In this document: positions 1-8,887 of the stretch, in pieces
How positions within the stretch are numbered: position 1 is the first letter of the stretch
Layout: every line of letters starts with the position of its first letter
Source of the DNA: Aurantiochytrium sp. KH105
Lineage: Eukaryota; Sar; Bigyra; Thraustochytrida; Thraustochytriidae
NCBI GenBank assembly: GCA_003116975.1
Contig: BGKB01000082.1
Coordinates: 194,275-258,274, forward strand
Reading direction: 5' to 3'
DNA: 64,000 bases
The notes under the pieces: model-generated
Seen by the model: the letters and a program-made list of their open reading frames with translations, nothing else
The model's database searches: none
Told to the model about the DNA's origin: nothing
Translations under genes and position numbers: made by a program

Positions 1-495
1 GAGCGGCAGCAAAGTATCATAGATATCAACTGCAAGGGTGTTATCAATATGACAATGGCATGCTTGCCAGCGCTCAAGGAGTCTCGAGGTTGCATCGTTA
101 GCATGGCGTCTCTTTCTGCTGTGGCCGGGGTCCCTTTCCACGCCACGTACGCTGCGTCCAAGGCTTTTGTCTTTTCATTCACGGAAGGTCTGCGCTCGGA
201 GCTTGTCCAGTACGGTGTGCGTGTATGCGACGTCTCGGTCGACTATGTTTCATCGCCCATGACAGCCACGCAAAACTGGTCTCAAGGTACTTTTATGGCA
301 AAAAAGAACTTTGCCACCACGGGTCAGGTTGCCTGCAAGGTTTGGGACGCCGTTAATCAGGCGACTCGCTTCAACGAGCATTTCTTCGTCGACGACGCCA
401 CGCACTTTGCCTTCAGGATGGCGCCACTCTCGCGCGCGCTCGGTCTCTCGTACCATACCAAGGCTGTTGCTCAGTCCACGTCTGCCAAGCTCTAA
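1..495 (+). CDS. Short-chain dehydrogenase/reductase, C-terminal part (5' end outside window)
   Basis: This is the C-terminal half of an NAD(P)-dependent short-chain dehydrogenase. The frame is open from base 1, so the nucleotide-binding half and the start lie outside the window. The catalytic tract is visible: the MASLSAVAG serine strand followed by YAASK, the Tyr-x-x-x-Lys pair. The reading frame ends at TAA. The protein is clearly paralogous to the complete gene at 1506-2426 on the same strand. They share blocks such as RVCDVSV, RFNEHF and SRALGLSYHTK, and about two thirds of aligned residues match by eye, so this is a tandem duplication. Substrate is unknown. Classical SDRs of this size act on retinoids, sterols, fatty acyl groups or sugars, and nothing here decides between them. 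Confidence 0.88.
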   Translation, partial: ERQQSIIDINCKGVINMTMACLPALKESRGCIVSMASLSAVAGVPFHATYAASKAFVFSFTEGLRSELVQYGVRVCDVSVDYVSSPMTATQNWSQGTFMAKKNFATTGQVACKVWDAVNQATRFNEHFFVDDATHFAFRMAPLSRALGLSYHTKAVAQSTSAKL

Positions 496-1505
496 GAAGA
501 AGCTGAGCGTTTGTGCGGACAACTCTGTCAATGTAAAGAAAGCAAGAAGTAAAGTAAGAAAGAGAAAAAGGACGAAAGAAAGGGAGGAAGGGAAGGTCAA
601 GCTGGCTTGCCTCGAATTCGCCATTGAGCTTCTCAACCAATCTGCACCTATTCCCTTTATCAACTTGAAGCATCATTCTGAGCAATTCCGCTCCTCCACG
701 GCAGCCAGATCCTCCTCCATTTGGACAGCCAACGTGTGTTCATCCTCTTGACCTGCGACCTCTTTTCTTCTCCGAACCCCTTCACTGCTCTTTTCCCCCC
801 AACCTCGAAACCACCAAAATTCCTCCTCTCATGCTGCTTCTTCTGCTCAACGTATTTACCAACACGTACAAGCCGCCGGTGCGGTCATTCTGTCAGTCGG
901 TCGGTCGGTCGGTCGGTCGGTCGGTCGGTCGGCCGGTCGGTCGATACGACCCCTGACTGACTTGGGGCCGCCGCCTTACCCGCTTCCCGCCACCGAGCTC
1001 CTCGCTCCCTGGGCCCGGTCGAAACGGCGCGGTACGAATCCCACCAATCGCACTTGTATACTACTATACTCGTGATACTATACCAGTCACAGTGAGAGTC
1101 TTTACGGGCAAGCAAGCAGCTAGCTGCCAGTGAGCCGCGCGCGCCCGGACCGTCTTGTCTTCTTCTGGCGACGCTTCCGGTCTCGATCCCGCTGTCAGTC
1201 CGCTGCGTGCCCCGGCCCGCGCTCGCCTCACTGCCCCCGCGACACGGCGACGTGCTGCAGAACGAGAACCCCATCTTCGCCGCGCCGCGCGCTTCGCCTT
1301 CGTCCTCGTCCCCGTCCTCGTCTTTGCCGTCTTCGTCTTCGTCGTCTTCGAGTTCGTCGTCTTCGTCTTCGTGGTCGCCGTCCTCGCGGAGTATCTTGGA
1401 TTCGTATCTTTGGCGGCGCGAAGGAAGAAAGAGATCGTCCCGGACGCGCAGAACCAGAACCAAAACTAGTACGGGAGGCAGCCCGAGAGACTCGGAGAGA
1501 GCATC
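496..1505. other. Intergenic region between the two SDR genes, with a (TCGG)n tract
   Basis: No supportable gene. A (TCGG)n microsatellite of about 11 units lies at 897-943. A TCG/TCC-rich, pyrimidine-biased stretch at about 1300-1380 probably belongs to the 5' leader of the downstream SDR gene. ORFs here are low-complexity products of these tracts. Confidence 0.7.
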
Positions 1506-2426
1506 ATGACGCTCAAGCAGGTGGGCGCGGCGCTGCTGGTGGGCGGCGTGGCGGCGGCGGCGGCGGCCAAGGCCGCGAAGGCGCGCGACGCGCTGGGCGA
1601 GCCGGAGTCCGGGCTCGCGCGGCCCGTGGACCGCAAGCGGACAATCCTTGTGACTGGCGCCGCCAGCGGCATTGGGCTCAACACCGTGCGCCTGTTCCTG
1701 GCCAAGGGCTGGTTTGTGGGCGCCTTTGATCTCGACGAGGAGGCGTTGCGCAAGGCCCTCGGCGACCGCTCGGCGTCGTCGGTCGTCCTCGGCCGCGTCG
1801 ACGTCTGTGACGGTGCCTCGTGCAAGAGCGCCGTGGAGACCTTTTTGCGCGCGGCGCCTGGCGGTGCCATGGACGCGCTCTTCAACTGCGCAGGGATCCT
1901 CACGATCGAGGAGTTTGAGCGCATCCCGCTCGCGCGTCAGCAGCTCATCATTGATGTCAACTGCAAGGGGGTCATCAACATGACCTTACCTGCGCTGCCG
2001 GCGCTCAAGGAGGCCCGCGGATGCATCATTACTATGGCCTCCGGATCCTCTGTCGCAGGCATCCCGTACCATGTCACGTACGCTGCAACCAAGGCCTTTG
2101 TGTATTCGTTCACGGAGGGCCTGCGCACGGAACTCTCGCCGCAAGGCGTTCGTGTCTGCGACGTCAGTGTCAACTACGTGGCGACGCCAATGACCGCCAC
2201 ACAGCAGTGGAGCAAGGGCAGTTTTCTCGTCAAGGGCAACTTTGCCACCGCGAGCAGCGTAGCTGGCACGGTCTGGGACGCGCTACACAAGGCCACTCGA
2301 TTCAACGAGCACTTTTACGTCGACGACGTCACGGCCAAGACCTTTACTATTGTTGCGCTTTCCCGTGCCCTTGGGCTCTCGTACCATACCAAGCTCATTG
2401 CCGAGTCCATGCAAGCTAAAATTTAA
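1506..2426 (+). CDS. Short-chain dehydrogenase/reductase (complete paralogue)
   Basis: A 306-residue classical SDR. The N terminus has an Ala/Gly-rich hydrophobic stretch (about residues 5-27) that could be a membrane anchor. The Rossmann motif TGAASGIG is at about residues 50-57, NCAG near 127 and the MASGSS serine strand near 179. The catalytic YAATK puts Tyr at 192 and Lys at 196. It therefore reduces a carbonyl or oxidises an alcohol with NAD(P). The start ATG is the first in frame and fits the family's N terminus. It is a tandem paralogue of the partial gene at 1-495, from which it is separated by about 1 kb. Substrate cannot be read from the sequence; a membrane-associated lipid or retinol-type substrate is an inference from the hydrophobic N terminus. 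Confidence 0.92.
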   Translation: MTLKQVGAALLVGGVAAAAAAKAAKARDALGEPESGLARPVDRKRTILVTGAASGIGLNTVRLFLAKGWFVGAFDLDEEALRKALGDRSASSVVLGRVDVCDGASCKSAVETFLRAAPGGAMDALFNCAGILTIEEFERIPLARQQLIIDVNCKGVINMTLPALPALKEARGCIITMASGSSVAGIPYHVTYAATKAFVYSFTEGLRTELSPQGVRVCDVSVNYVATPMTATQQWSKGSFLVKGNFATASSVAGTVWDALHKATRFNEHFYVDDVTAKTFTIVALSRALGLSYHTKLIAESMQAKI

Positions 2427-3557
2427 CGTTGTCATTTATTTTCTTGCAATCTCCTTTGACGCCCAGAAAGACAGGTTGAGAAAAAGACCACCATTAAATG
2501 TAAGTCATGATGGTGGGCCGAAGTAAGTTTTCGGGTCAACGGTCTCGGGCCTCCAATCTCGCTCGCCGTCACTCTTTCTCAACAAAATGGAGAGGAAAGA
2601 AAGGAATGTAGGCCCTACTACTAAGAAGTTGCGGCTCAGTCATTCATGCCTCCTTGAAACCGTCATAGACACCCTCTTCTGGCTGGATCCAGATCGCAGA
2701 CTTGAGCGTTTCGCAAAGGTGGCGGGTGAGTAGGTAGGTAGATATGTTTGGCTCACAGCGCAGCGCCACATTGGCGGGTCGTTTTCGTTTTTCTCTGCCC
2801 TACTGTCACAAATCGTCGCCGCCTCGCCCTCTCTCCTTGTTCTTGCGACGGTGCAGTTTCCTGCCGACGCGAATCGCTGCCGCTAGTTCAGCGGCTCGCC
2901 TCCATGCCCGCCACATCCCTCGTTTCCTCATTCCTTCGCTCGTTGTCTCGAGATCGCGCGAGGCTCCACATCTCAAGCGTTACACGCACGAGTGACCCGA
3001 TGTGGGCACCAACAGTGGCGAGCAAGCATCGAAGAACCAAGCGGTTCGTGCGCGAATTGACCGCACCCTGTACAGTTTCGCGCACCGTTCATGCCCGCGC
3101 GGCTGCCTCTCGCTGTTCGCCAGCCTCAACAGACCCCGCCGTTACCAGACTTGTCCGGGCGCGCTTTGTAGTAGCCCATAGTTTACGGCTAGCACACGTC
3201 GCCGGGGTTGGCCCTCCACAAGTGACCGTTGACCGCGCGTACAGACTGAGACTTCGCGTCACTTGGACGAGTCCTTTCAGCCGCAGTGCAGGCTGCCGGC
3301 TGGGGCGTACCGGGGCTAGCGTTGCTCTGCTGCCAGTGGGCCCGCCAGGTCACTTTGCCGGCGTTCAGAATGCTCGCGGCGAGTCTACATGGAGGGTAGG
3401 GTTGGCCTATCGAGTACGAGTCAACTCGGAGAGGAGGACTTCGAGGGCGTCGAAACGGGCAGCACGACTCGCAAGCATACCTGAAACTAGCAAAGTATCA
3501 AGCCCAGCAAAGTAACCAAGTGAACGCTCCAGCAACACAGCCAGGCGGCCAGGAAGA
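2427..3557. other. Intergenic region, no supported gene
   Basis: A long open frame (about 2750-3515) exists on the plus strand. It begins with a non-ATG codon, is dominated by Arg, Ser, Ala and Val, has no recognisable domain and ends just before the secreted protein gene. I treat it as leader and spacer DNA. Confidence 0.55.
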
Positions 3558-4085
3558 ATGATGTTCTTGCGCGTGAGCCGCGGCGCAGCCATGTTGCTTG
3601 GAATGATGCTCTTGGTGTGCGTTTCTGCCTCTGTTTCCGCACACGAGTCCGAAGAGACGAGCAGTGAGCTCGTCAACTACTTGATTGTCTCGTCCGAGTA
3701 CAATGACGAGCCGGCGTGCCGCACAAACAAGGGCGAGGGCGACTTCGAGTCCGCCTTCTACCCTGTCGAGCTTCCCAGAAACGAGTGCTTTGAGCTGTGC
3801 GACGAGTTAAACTCCTGCGTTTCGCTCTCTGTGTTTACTCAGCGCGAAGAAACGGCGTGCATGCTCTACTTTAGAAGGGAAGATGTACCGTCTGTTTTGC
3901 CCAAGTTGCATGGCATCGCGCCGGTCATCGATGAAAGCTTCCGCGAGGTTTCGCCCAAAGAGTTCTACTACGAGTCCTCGGAGGGGTTTGACCTCGCTGC
4001 CTGCTACAAGAAGCTGCCCTCTGTCCCAAAGAAGCGTCTGCGCCATCGCTCTCGCCGCTCCAAGACCGACTCGGAGACGTCGTGA
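3558..4085 (+). CDS. Small secreted protein with PAN/apple-like cysteine pattern
   Basis: A 175-residue protein with a clear signal peptide: residues 1-29 include a hydrophobic run MLLGMMLLVCVSASVSA, with cleavage likely before HESEE. The mature part has a cysteine arrangement like a PAN/apple fold: one Cys near residue 54, then CFELC, NSCVS, TACMLY and a final AACY. PAN domains bind carbohydrate or protein ligands outside the cell or in the secretory lumen. The C-terminal about 20 residues are a basic, Ser/Arg-rich tail. Two adjacent ATGs (3558 and 3561) could start it. The lipase gene follows on the same strand. Family assignment is tentative because the domain is short and divergent. Confidence 0.72.
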   Translation: MMFLRVSRGAAMLLGMMLLVCVSASVSAHESEETSSELVNYLIVSSEYNDEPACRTNKGEGDFESAFYPVELPRNECFELCDELNSCVSLSVFTQREETACMLYFRREDVPSVLPKLHGIAPVIDESFREVSPKEFYYESSEGFDLAACYKKLPSVPKKRLRHRSRRSKTDSETS

Positions 4086-4454
4086 GCACCAAAGGAATGC
4101 CGCGTCCCCCCCCCTTGTAGAATTAGGCTCTTTTATTCTTTCATCTCAATGTCTGGCTATCGTTTGTAGTATACACCACCACCTGTTTCCATCTTGCGTC
4201 TCTCATCACAGCGGCATGTCGCCGCTGCAATGGTTGACGGTTGTTTGCGCGGGCCAGCGTCGAACATTGACAAGCTCAGGGCGGCTACAGTGAGAAGCGA
4301 CAATGTCTTCACTTCTAGACTAGGGCCAGTAGCCTACTACCCATTTTTCTGCAATCCAGAACCGTGGTGTCGCGGCGCACCCGCGAGCCAGAGATCGACG
4401 CACGGAATCAAATCATTCATCGCAGACGAAGATCGCAAAGAAGCAGCCAGCGGC

Positions 4455-6416
4455 ATGAGCGACGCAGCGGCCGAAAACCTCGAGGGCACCGGGGAGGATG
4501 CAGCGCAAGGCGACGGCGGCGCGGTCGCGCTCAAAGACTTTGTAGGGAAGATGCAAGAGGCATGGGCAGAGGGGGTCGGTGGCGCGACGCGGAGCGAGGA
4601 GGCCGCGGCGACCCAGGCCGCAGAAGACGTGGTGGCCGACAAGAAGGACTCGAATACAATCTCCACGACGCCAAAGGACAGGCTGCAAACATTTTGGGCC
4701 AAACTCAGGAGCCCAGACACGTGGAGCGAACTTGCCGAACGAGCCGCCAAGCAAAGCCTTGACCAATTCGGCGTCGACAAAGACCAGAACAGGCAGCTTG
4801 AGTCGGCACTGTGGTCCATGAAGGCTGGGGAGAAAAAGGAGGATAACTTTTTCTTGCTCATGGGCAAACTCAAGCTCACTCTCGACCACGCGCAGGAGCT
4901 TCTTGGCAAAGACCTGAAACTTTCTCCAACGCAAGCGCTAAGGTCCATGTCTTTCCTCATGGGATGCTGCGAGGCGTATATTGCGGAAAATGCGACGGCC
5001 ATCGAGACGCTAGCACGAGAGGACGGCGCGAAAGATGCCGAAAAAGACCTCTTGATTGAGTTGGACCAAAATATGGAGTTCGCCAATGCCGCATACGACG
5101 AATTCGATCCGGATGAGACCATGTTTGAATTCTTTGCTCGCCGCGAATACACGCTCATGTATTACGACTCTGCTACCGATTACGAAATGGCGGCGCATTA
5201 TGTGGCCTTTAGCCCAGCCAAGAAACGATGCGTCGTGGGCATCAAAGGCACGAGCACGCTCAGCGACATGCTCACAGACATTTTGTGCCGTTCAACGCCC
5301 TTTGTAGACGACGAAACGTTTGCGCACGACGGCATCAAGATCACGGCGCAGCGCGTCGCGGCTCGTGTGGAGCCTTTTCTGCTGAATCTCTTTGCGCCGC
5401 TCGATTATGAGATTCTCTTTACGGGCCATTCGCTTGGCGCAGGCGTGGCGGCGCTTGTCGCTGTGATCTTCCGCGAGGCGCACAAGGTGTCCAAGGTGCG
5501 GGCGCTTGCCTATGCGTGCCCGCCAGTGCTGGACAAAAAGGCGGCCTTGCGCACGTACGAGTACGTAACGTCGGTGGTGAACAACAGAGACATTATCCCG
5601 CGCACGTCTCTGAGCAACATGAATATCATGAACGAGGCGCTTGCGCGGGCTCATGACTTGATTCAGGCTGGCGAACTAGACAGTGCCGCGCCTGCAGCAA
5701 ACGGTGAGCGCGTGCTGCGCATGATGCGCGAGGTTCAAGAGGAGGCCAAATTGGCCTACGATCAGGACTTGTATGTGCCCGGGCGGGTTCTCTACATGTT
5801 CAGCCCAAACACCAAGACGCGGTGTGCGCTCGAGAAGACTGGCGACTTGGCGAATTTGCGTCAAATGCTTTTCACAAAGTCAATGGTTCTGGACCACTCG
5901 ATGGACAATTACATGTACGAGCTACGAAACACGCTCTTTGATCTGCACAAGTTGCACTCGATCACAAGTCCGCCCGTTATGCCTGACACCGAGGGGGCTC
6001 TCGTGAGCATTGTAGACTACATTCAGGTTTTTAGTCCTGCGGACATGCGCGATGTGGTTTTTTACGTCATCAAGACTACGGTGGCGCACTCTCCAGATCG
6101 GGTTAGGGAGTACGAGGCGTATCGTCGATTCACTGATTTTGAGCGCCTTGCCGAGGGCGTGCGGGCTGCAGGGGCAACGCTGCTGACAAAACTGCCGTCG
6201 CGAGTTACGGTCTGGGAACCTGTGGATCGAGCGCGGCAGTTTGAGATTTACCTTTCGGCGCTCATTCACAAGGCGGCATACAAGCGGCTCGACAATGTCA
6301 TGGAGCTTGTTCGAGACTTTATTGGCGTGGGCCAGCGCCCTCCTGCACCCGAGTTCGTGCTTGATCATCTCGCTGCGCAAAAGGGAGGCGCCAAGGGATA
6401 TAATGATGTGTCTTGA
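4455..6416 (+). CDS. Class 3 (diacylglycerol-type) lipase with C-terminal PX domain
   Basis: An alpha/beta-hydrolase of the lipase class 3 family, about 653 residues from the ATG at 4455. The nucleophile elbow GHSLGAG carries Ser at about residue 326. An Asp in NNRDIIPR (about 379) and a His in LDHSMDNY (about 479) are the likely remaining triad residues. Residues about 516-625 form a PX (phox homology) domain, including RRFTDFERL, expected to bind phosphoinositides on endosomal or other membranes. The protein should hydrolyse acylglycerols or phospholipid-derived acyl esters on PX-recruited membranes. The frame stays open upstream with another ATG at 4230, but that segment reads like leader sequence, while 4455 begins an acidic, disordered N terminus typical of a real start. 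Length and domain order are unusual for DAG lipases, which normally have N-terminal membrane spans. Confidence 0.87.
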   Translation: MSDAAAENLEGTGEDAAQGDGGAVALKDFVGKMQEAWAEGVGGATRSEEAAATQAAEDVVADKKDSNTISTTPKDRLQTFWAKLRSPDTWSELAERAAKQSLDQFGVDKDQNRQLESALWSMKAGEKKEDNFFLLMGKLKLTLDHAQELLGKDLKLSPTQALRSMSFLMGCCEAYIAENATAIETLAREDGAKDAEKDLLIELDQNMEFANAAYDEFDPDETMFEFFARREYTLMYYDSATDYEMAAHYVAFSPAKKRCVVGIKGTSTLSDMLTDILCRSTPFVDDETFAHDGIKITAQRVAARVEPFLLNLFAPLDYEILFTGHSLGAGVAALVAVIFREAHKVSKVRALAYACPPVLDKKAALRTYEYVTSVVNNRDIIPRTSLSNMNIMNEALARAHDLIQAGELDSAAPAANGERVLRMMREVQEEAKLAYDQDLYVPGRVLYMFSPNTKTRCALEKTGDLANLRQMLFTKSMVLDHSMDNYMYELRNTLFDLHKLHSITSPPVMPDTEGALVSIVDYIQVFSPADMRDVVFYVIKTTVAHSPDRVREYEAYRRFTDFERLAEGVRAAGATLLTKLPSRVTVWEPVDRARQFEIYLSALIHKAAYKRLDNVMELVRDFIGVGQRPPAPEFVLDHLAAQKGGAKGYNDVS

Positions 6417-6845
6417 ATGTAGAGAGCCACATCAATGCCAATGAAAACGATGTTTTGCGAGTTGATGATTGTATGAAGAGGGTTCGTGTAAACGTGTAGG
6501 TAAACTCGATGAGGTCGCATCAGAGCAGAGCAGAGCAGAGCAAAGCAAAGCAAAGCAAAGCAAAGCAAAGCAAAGCAAAGCAAAAACCTGAACGATGGAA
6601 GTGCCTTTGCTTCAGGGCGTGTCGCGATCATTTTGATCCATGCACGCACCCAAGTTTTGTGCTTGCGATAACCCCATACGAACGAGCTCACGATTGCACG
6701 AATGGACAAGACAAGAGTGGCAGGTGGACGAATGAGTTTGCGCGAGAGCACTGCTTACATCGTGATCCACCTCACCTGTGAATTGAAAGGGAAAGAAAAG
6801 CAAAAAAGGGAATGGAAACGGGGTCAAGGCGAAAGGAAGGATCAA
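6417..6845. repeat. Convergent 3' intergenic region with (AGAGC)n/(AAAGC)n tract at 6521-6584
   Basis: The lipase (plus) and RPS23 (minus) converge here. A pentanucleotide tract, first CAGAG units and then CAAAG units, occupies 6521-6584. The same repeat family recurs near 29.1, 29.8, 30.0 and 47.5 kb. No gene is supported. Confidence 0.85.
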
Positions 6846-7274
6846 TTAGTTACGGGGCTTCTCCTTCTTCTCCTTGTACAGAGCCCAGAGGGAGACGCCG
6901 GCGACCTTGACGACCTTGAACCGGACACCGGGAATATCACCGACGGCGTGGCCAGAGCGACCGAAGCCGGCGATGAGGACCTCGTCGTTCTCATCGACGT
7001 AGTTGAGGCAGCCATCGCGGGGCACGAAGGCAGAGATCTTCTTGCCATTCTTAATCAACTGCACACGCACACTCTTACGAATGGCGGAGTTGGGCTGCTT
7101 GGCCTCAATACCGATCTTCTCGAGCACGATACCCTTGGCCATGGACGCGCCGGCCATGGGCAGGTTGTACTTGGTGTTGCTGTGCGCCTTGGCGAAGGCC
7201 TTCTTGGCCCATCGCTGCGTGCGGCGGTGGTTCCGGTGCTTGCGCGCCGTGCGGATGCCTTGGGGCTTGCCCAT
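6846..7274 (-). CDS. RPS23: 40S ribosomal protein S23 (uS12)
   Basis: A 142-residue ribosomal protein of the decoding centre, essentially full family length. It starts [18 protein letters not shown] and contains the near-invariant KQPNSAIRK loop that contacts the A-site. The proline of that loop (residue 61 here) is the residue hydroxylated by OGFOD1/Tpa1 enzymes in other eukaryotes. The C-terminal half ([37 protein letters not shown]) is typical. The frame is open well upstream on the minus strand, but the ATG at 7274 matches the conserved protein start. The gene diverges from RPLP2 across a shared promoter of about 0.9 kb, fitting coordinated ribosomal-protein expression. The leader just upstream is rich in CTG/CAG triplets. 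Confidence 0.97.
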   Translation of the reverse strand: MGKPQGIRTARKHRNHRRTQRWAKKAFAKAHSNTKYNLPMAGASMAKGIVLEKIGIEAKQPNSAIRKSVRVQLIKNGKKISAFVPRDGCLNYVDENDEVLIAGFGRSGHAVGDIPGVRFKVVKVAGVSLWALYKEKKEKPRN

Positions 7275-8189
7275 CCTGCTGCTGCTCCGCTGCTGCTGCT
7301 GCGACTCTCCTGCTCCGCTGCTGCTCCGGGTCTGCCCTCGCTGCCTCGCTCGGCTCTGCTCTCCTCCCGCGCACCAGCTAAACTCCTCCTGGCCACTGCT
7401 CTCTCTGCGGCCCCTGCCACGGACGCCCCGGCGCCCCTGCGCGCCGGACTCCGCCTGCCCTAACCGCGGCCGCCCCCGCCTGCGGCCGCGCCCCTTTCCC
7501 GGCGCGCGCGCGCAAGTGGGGAAAGGCGCCGCGCAAGTGCGGAAAGGCGCGGCGCAAGTGGAGAATGGCGCGCGGGCGCAAGCGCGGAAAAGGCCGCGGC
7601 GCAAGTGCGGAGAGCGCGCGCGCAAGTGCAGAATGCGCGGAAGCCGCACTTGCGCGGCGCCCGGATGAATGGGTGGGCGGGCGCACAGAGAGGGCGCGAG
7701 ACACAGAGAGAGAGAGAGAGAGACGCAGAGTGGGAGAGACAAGGGGAGGGAGGTTCTAGCGGCAATAGGGAGAAAGGCGGAGAGACAGAACCCTTAAATT
7801 GCCGCAGGCAGGAGGAGAGCAGCAGAGCTCTTCGTCTGGGTACGTGCAGCGCGAGCGCGAGCGCGAGCGCGAGGACGCGGGCGCGGGCGCGGGCGCGGGC
7901 GGGGCCGGGCGTGAAGGACTGGAGACGCGCGGGAGGAAATCGCGAGGTTGATTGGCGACGAGGTGGCGGCGCCGAGGAGGAGAGAAGCGATGCGAGGCGA
8001 TGCAAGCTGTCTCACGCTCGGGTGGACGGGTGGCGCCCACCGCGGCCGGGTGACCCTCGTCCGTGAACGCTGCGCGCAGGGGAGGGGAGAGGAGGACGAA
8101 GGGAAAGGAACACAGGAGAAACTGACGTGATGATTGATGATGATGATGATCTTGGCGACGACAGGAAACTTTCAGAACACTCAAGCAAA
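7275..8189. promoter_or_regulatory. Divergent RPS23/RPLP2 promoter with cluster of GCGCAAGTG elements
   Basis: This 0.9-kb GC-rich spacer separates two divergent ribosomal-protein genes. It contains six copies of GCGCAAGTG: forward at 7510, 7531, 7552, 7599 and 7620, and one reverse at 7647-7655. Nearly all are followed 4-5 bases later by AAAGG, AATGG, AATGC or similar, and then CGC. The same bipartite element appears upstream of the filamin-like gene, eRF1 and prohibitin. An AG microsatellite lies near 7697-7722 and an alternating GCGAGC/GGGCGC stretch at about 7850-7905. Function as a promoter element is inferred from position and recurrence. Confidence 0.6.
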
Positions 8190-8534
8190 ATGCAGTACGT
8201 CGCAGCCTACATGCTCCTTGCCCTTGGCGGCAAGGAGGCCCCGTCCTCGGACGACATCAAGGGTCTTCTCGAGAAGGCCGGTGTCGAGGTCAACGAGGAG
8301 AAGCTCGAGACCTTCGTCAAGGCCGTTGAGGGCAAGGACATCAACGAGCTCATCGCTCAGGGCAAGGAGAAGATGGTCACCATCCAGGGCGCTGCCGGCA
8401 GCGGCAGCGGTGGTGCCGCCGCTGGCGGTGCCGCTGGTGGCGCCGCGGCCGAGGAGGCCGCCGAGGAGGAGGAAGAGGAGGAGGTCGACGTCGGTGGCGG
8501 CGACCTCTTTGGCGGCGACGGCGGTGGCTACTAA
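8190..8534 (+). CDS. RPLP2: 60S acidic ribosomal stalk protein P2
   Basis: A 114-residue acidic stalk protein. The N-terminal dimerisation domain begins MQYVAAYMLLALGG, a P2 rather than P1 signature. A Gly/Ala hinge (about residues 68-90) and a poly-Glu tract follow. P1/P2 dimers bind P0 and recruit elongation factors to the ribosome. The C terminus here ends EVDVGGGDLFGGDGGGY instead of the SDDDMGFGLFD-type tail of animals, fungi and plants, which is worth noting because that tail contacts EF2. The start at 8190 is chosen because it matches the conserved N terminus; in-frame codons upstream encode an Asp run from a GAT repeat. The gene diverges from RPS23. Confidence 0.96.
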   Translation: MQYVAAYMLLALGGKEAPSSDDIKGLLEKAGVEVNEEKLETFVKAVEGKDINELIAQGKEKMVTIQGAAGSGSGGAAAGGAAGGAAAEEAAEEEEEEEVDVGGGDLFGGDGGGY

Positions 8535-8887
8535 GCGAGTGCACTGGCGGCGGTCTGTCACCTCTGTATGCCCACGCATGTTCTTGCCGGGCTTTGGACG
8601 CCCGAAGTCAGGGCATTGAACGATTTGTGTAAGCCTACAGCCTTCAACCTATTTTAGACCCCCTTTTCCCATCCTTTTTTCTTGTCTTGCATCGACGTCT
8701 TTCGACTCGTTCATCTTGTTCCACGTGTGTCTACGATTTTCTCTTGCTCGTCCTCACCGGAAGTCTTTCCACGAAAGCCAAAAAGCAAGAAGAAAGGAGA
8801 AAAGGAAAGAAAAGAAAAAAAGAAGAGAAAATATCGATAGCTGGTGTGGTGTTGATTGACTACATGCGAACTCGTTGCCTAGGCTAA
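8535..8887. other. Convergent spacer between RPLP2 and the nitronate monooxygenase
   Basis: The 3' ends of the two genes face each other. The stretch has pyrimidine-rich then purine-rich (AAAGAAAAG-type) composition and no supported gene. Confidence 0.7.

Noticed and set aside
2748-3515. 255-codon plus-strand ORF before the PAN-like gene
   Set aside because: It begins with a non-ATG codon, is Arg/Ser/Ala-dominated, has no domain and overlaps what should be promoter and leader DNA.
4194-4454. Upstream extension of the lipase reading frame
   Set aside because: Starts at a non-ATG codon (first ATG 4230) and reads like leader; the ATG at 4455 gives a more typical N terminus. Not fully excluded.
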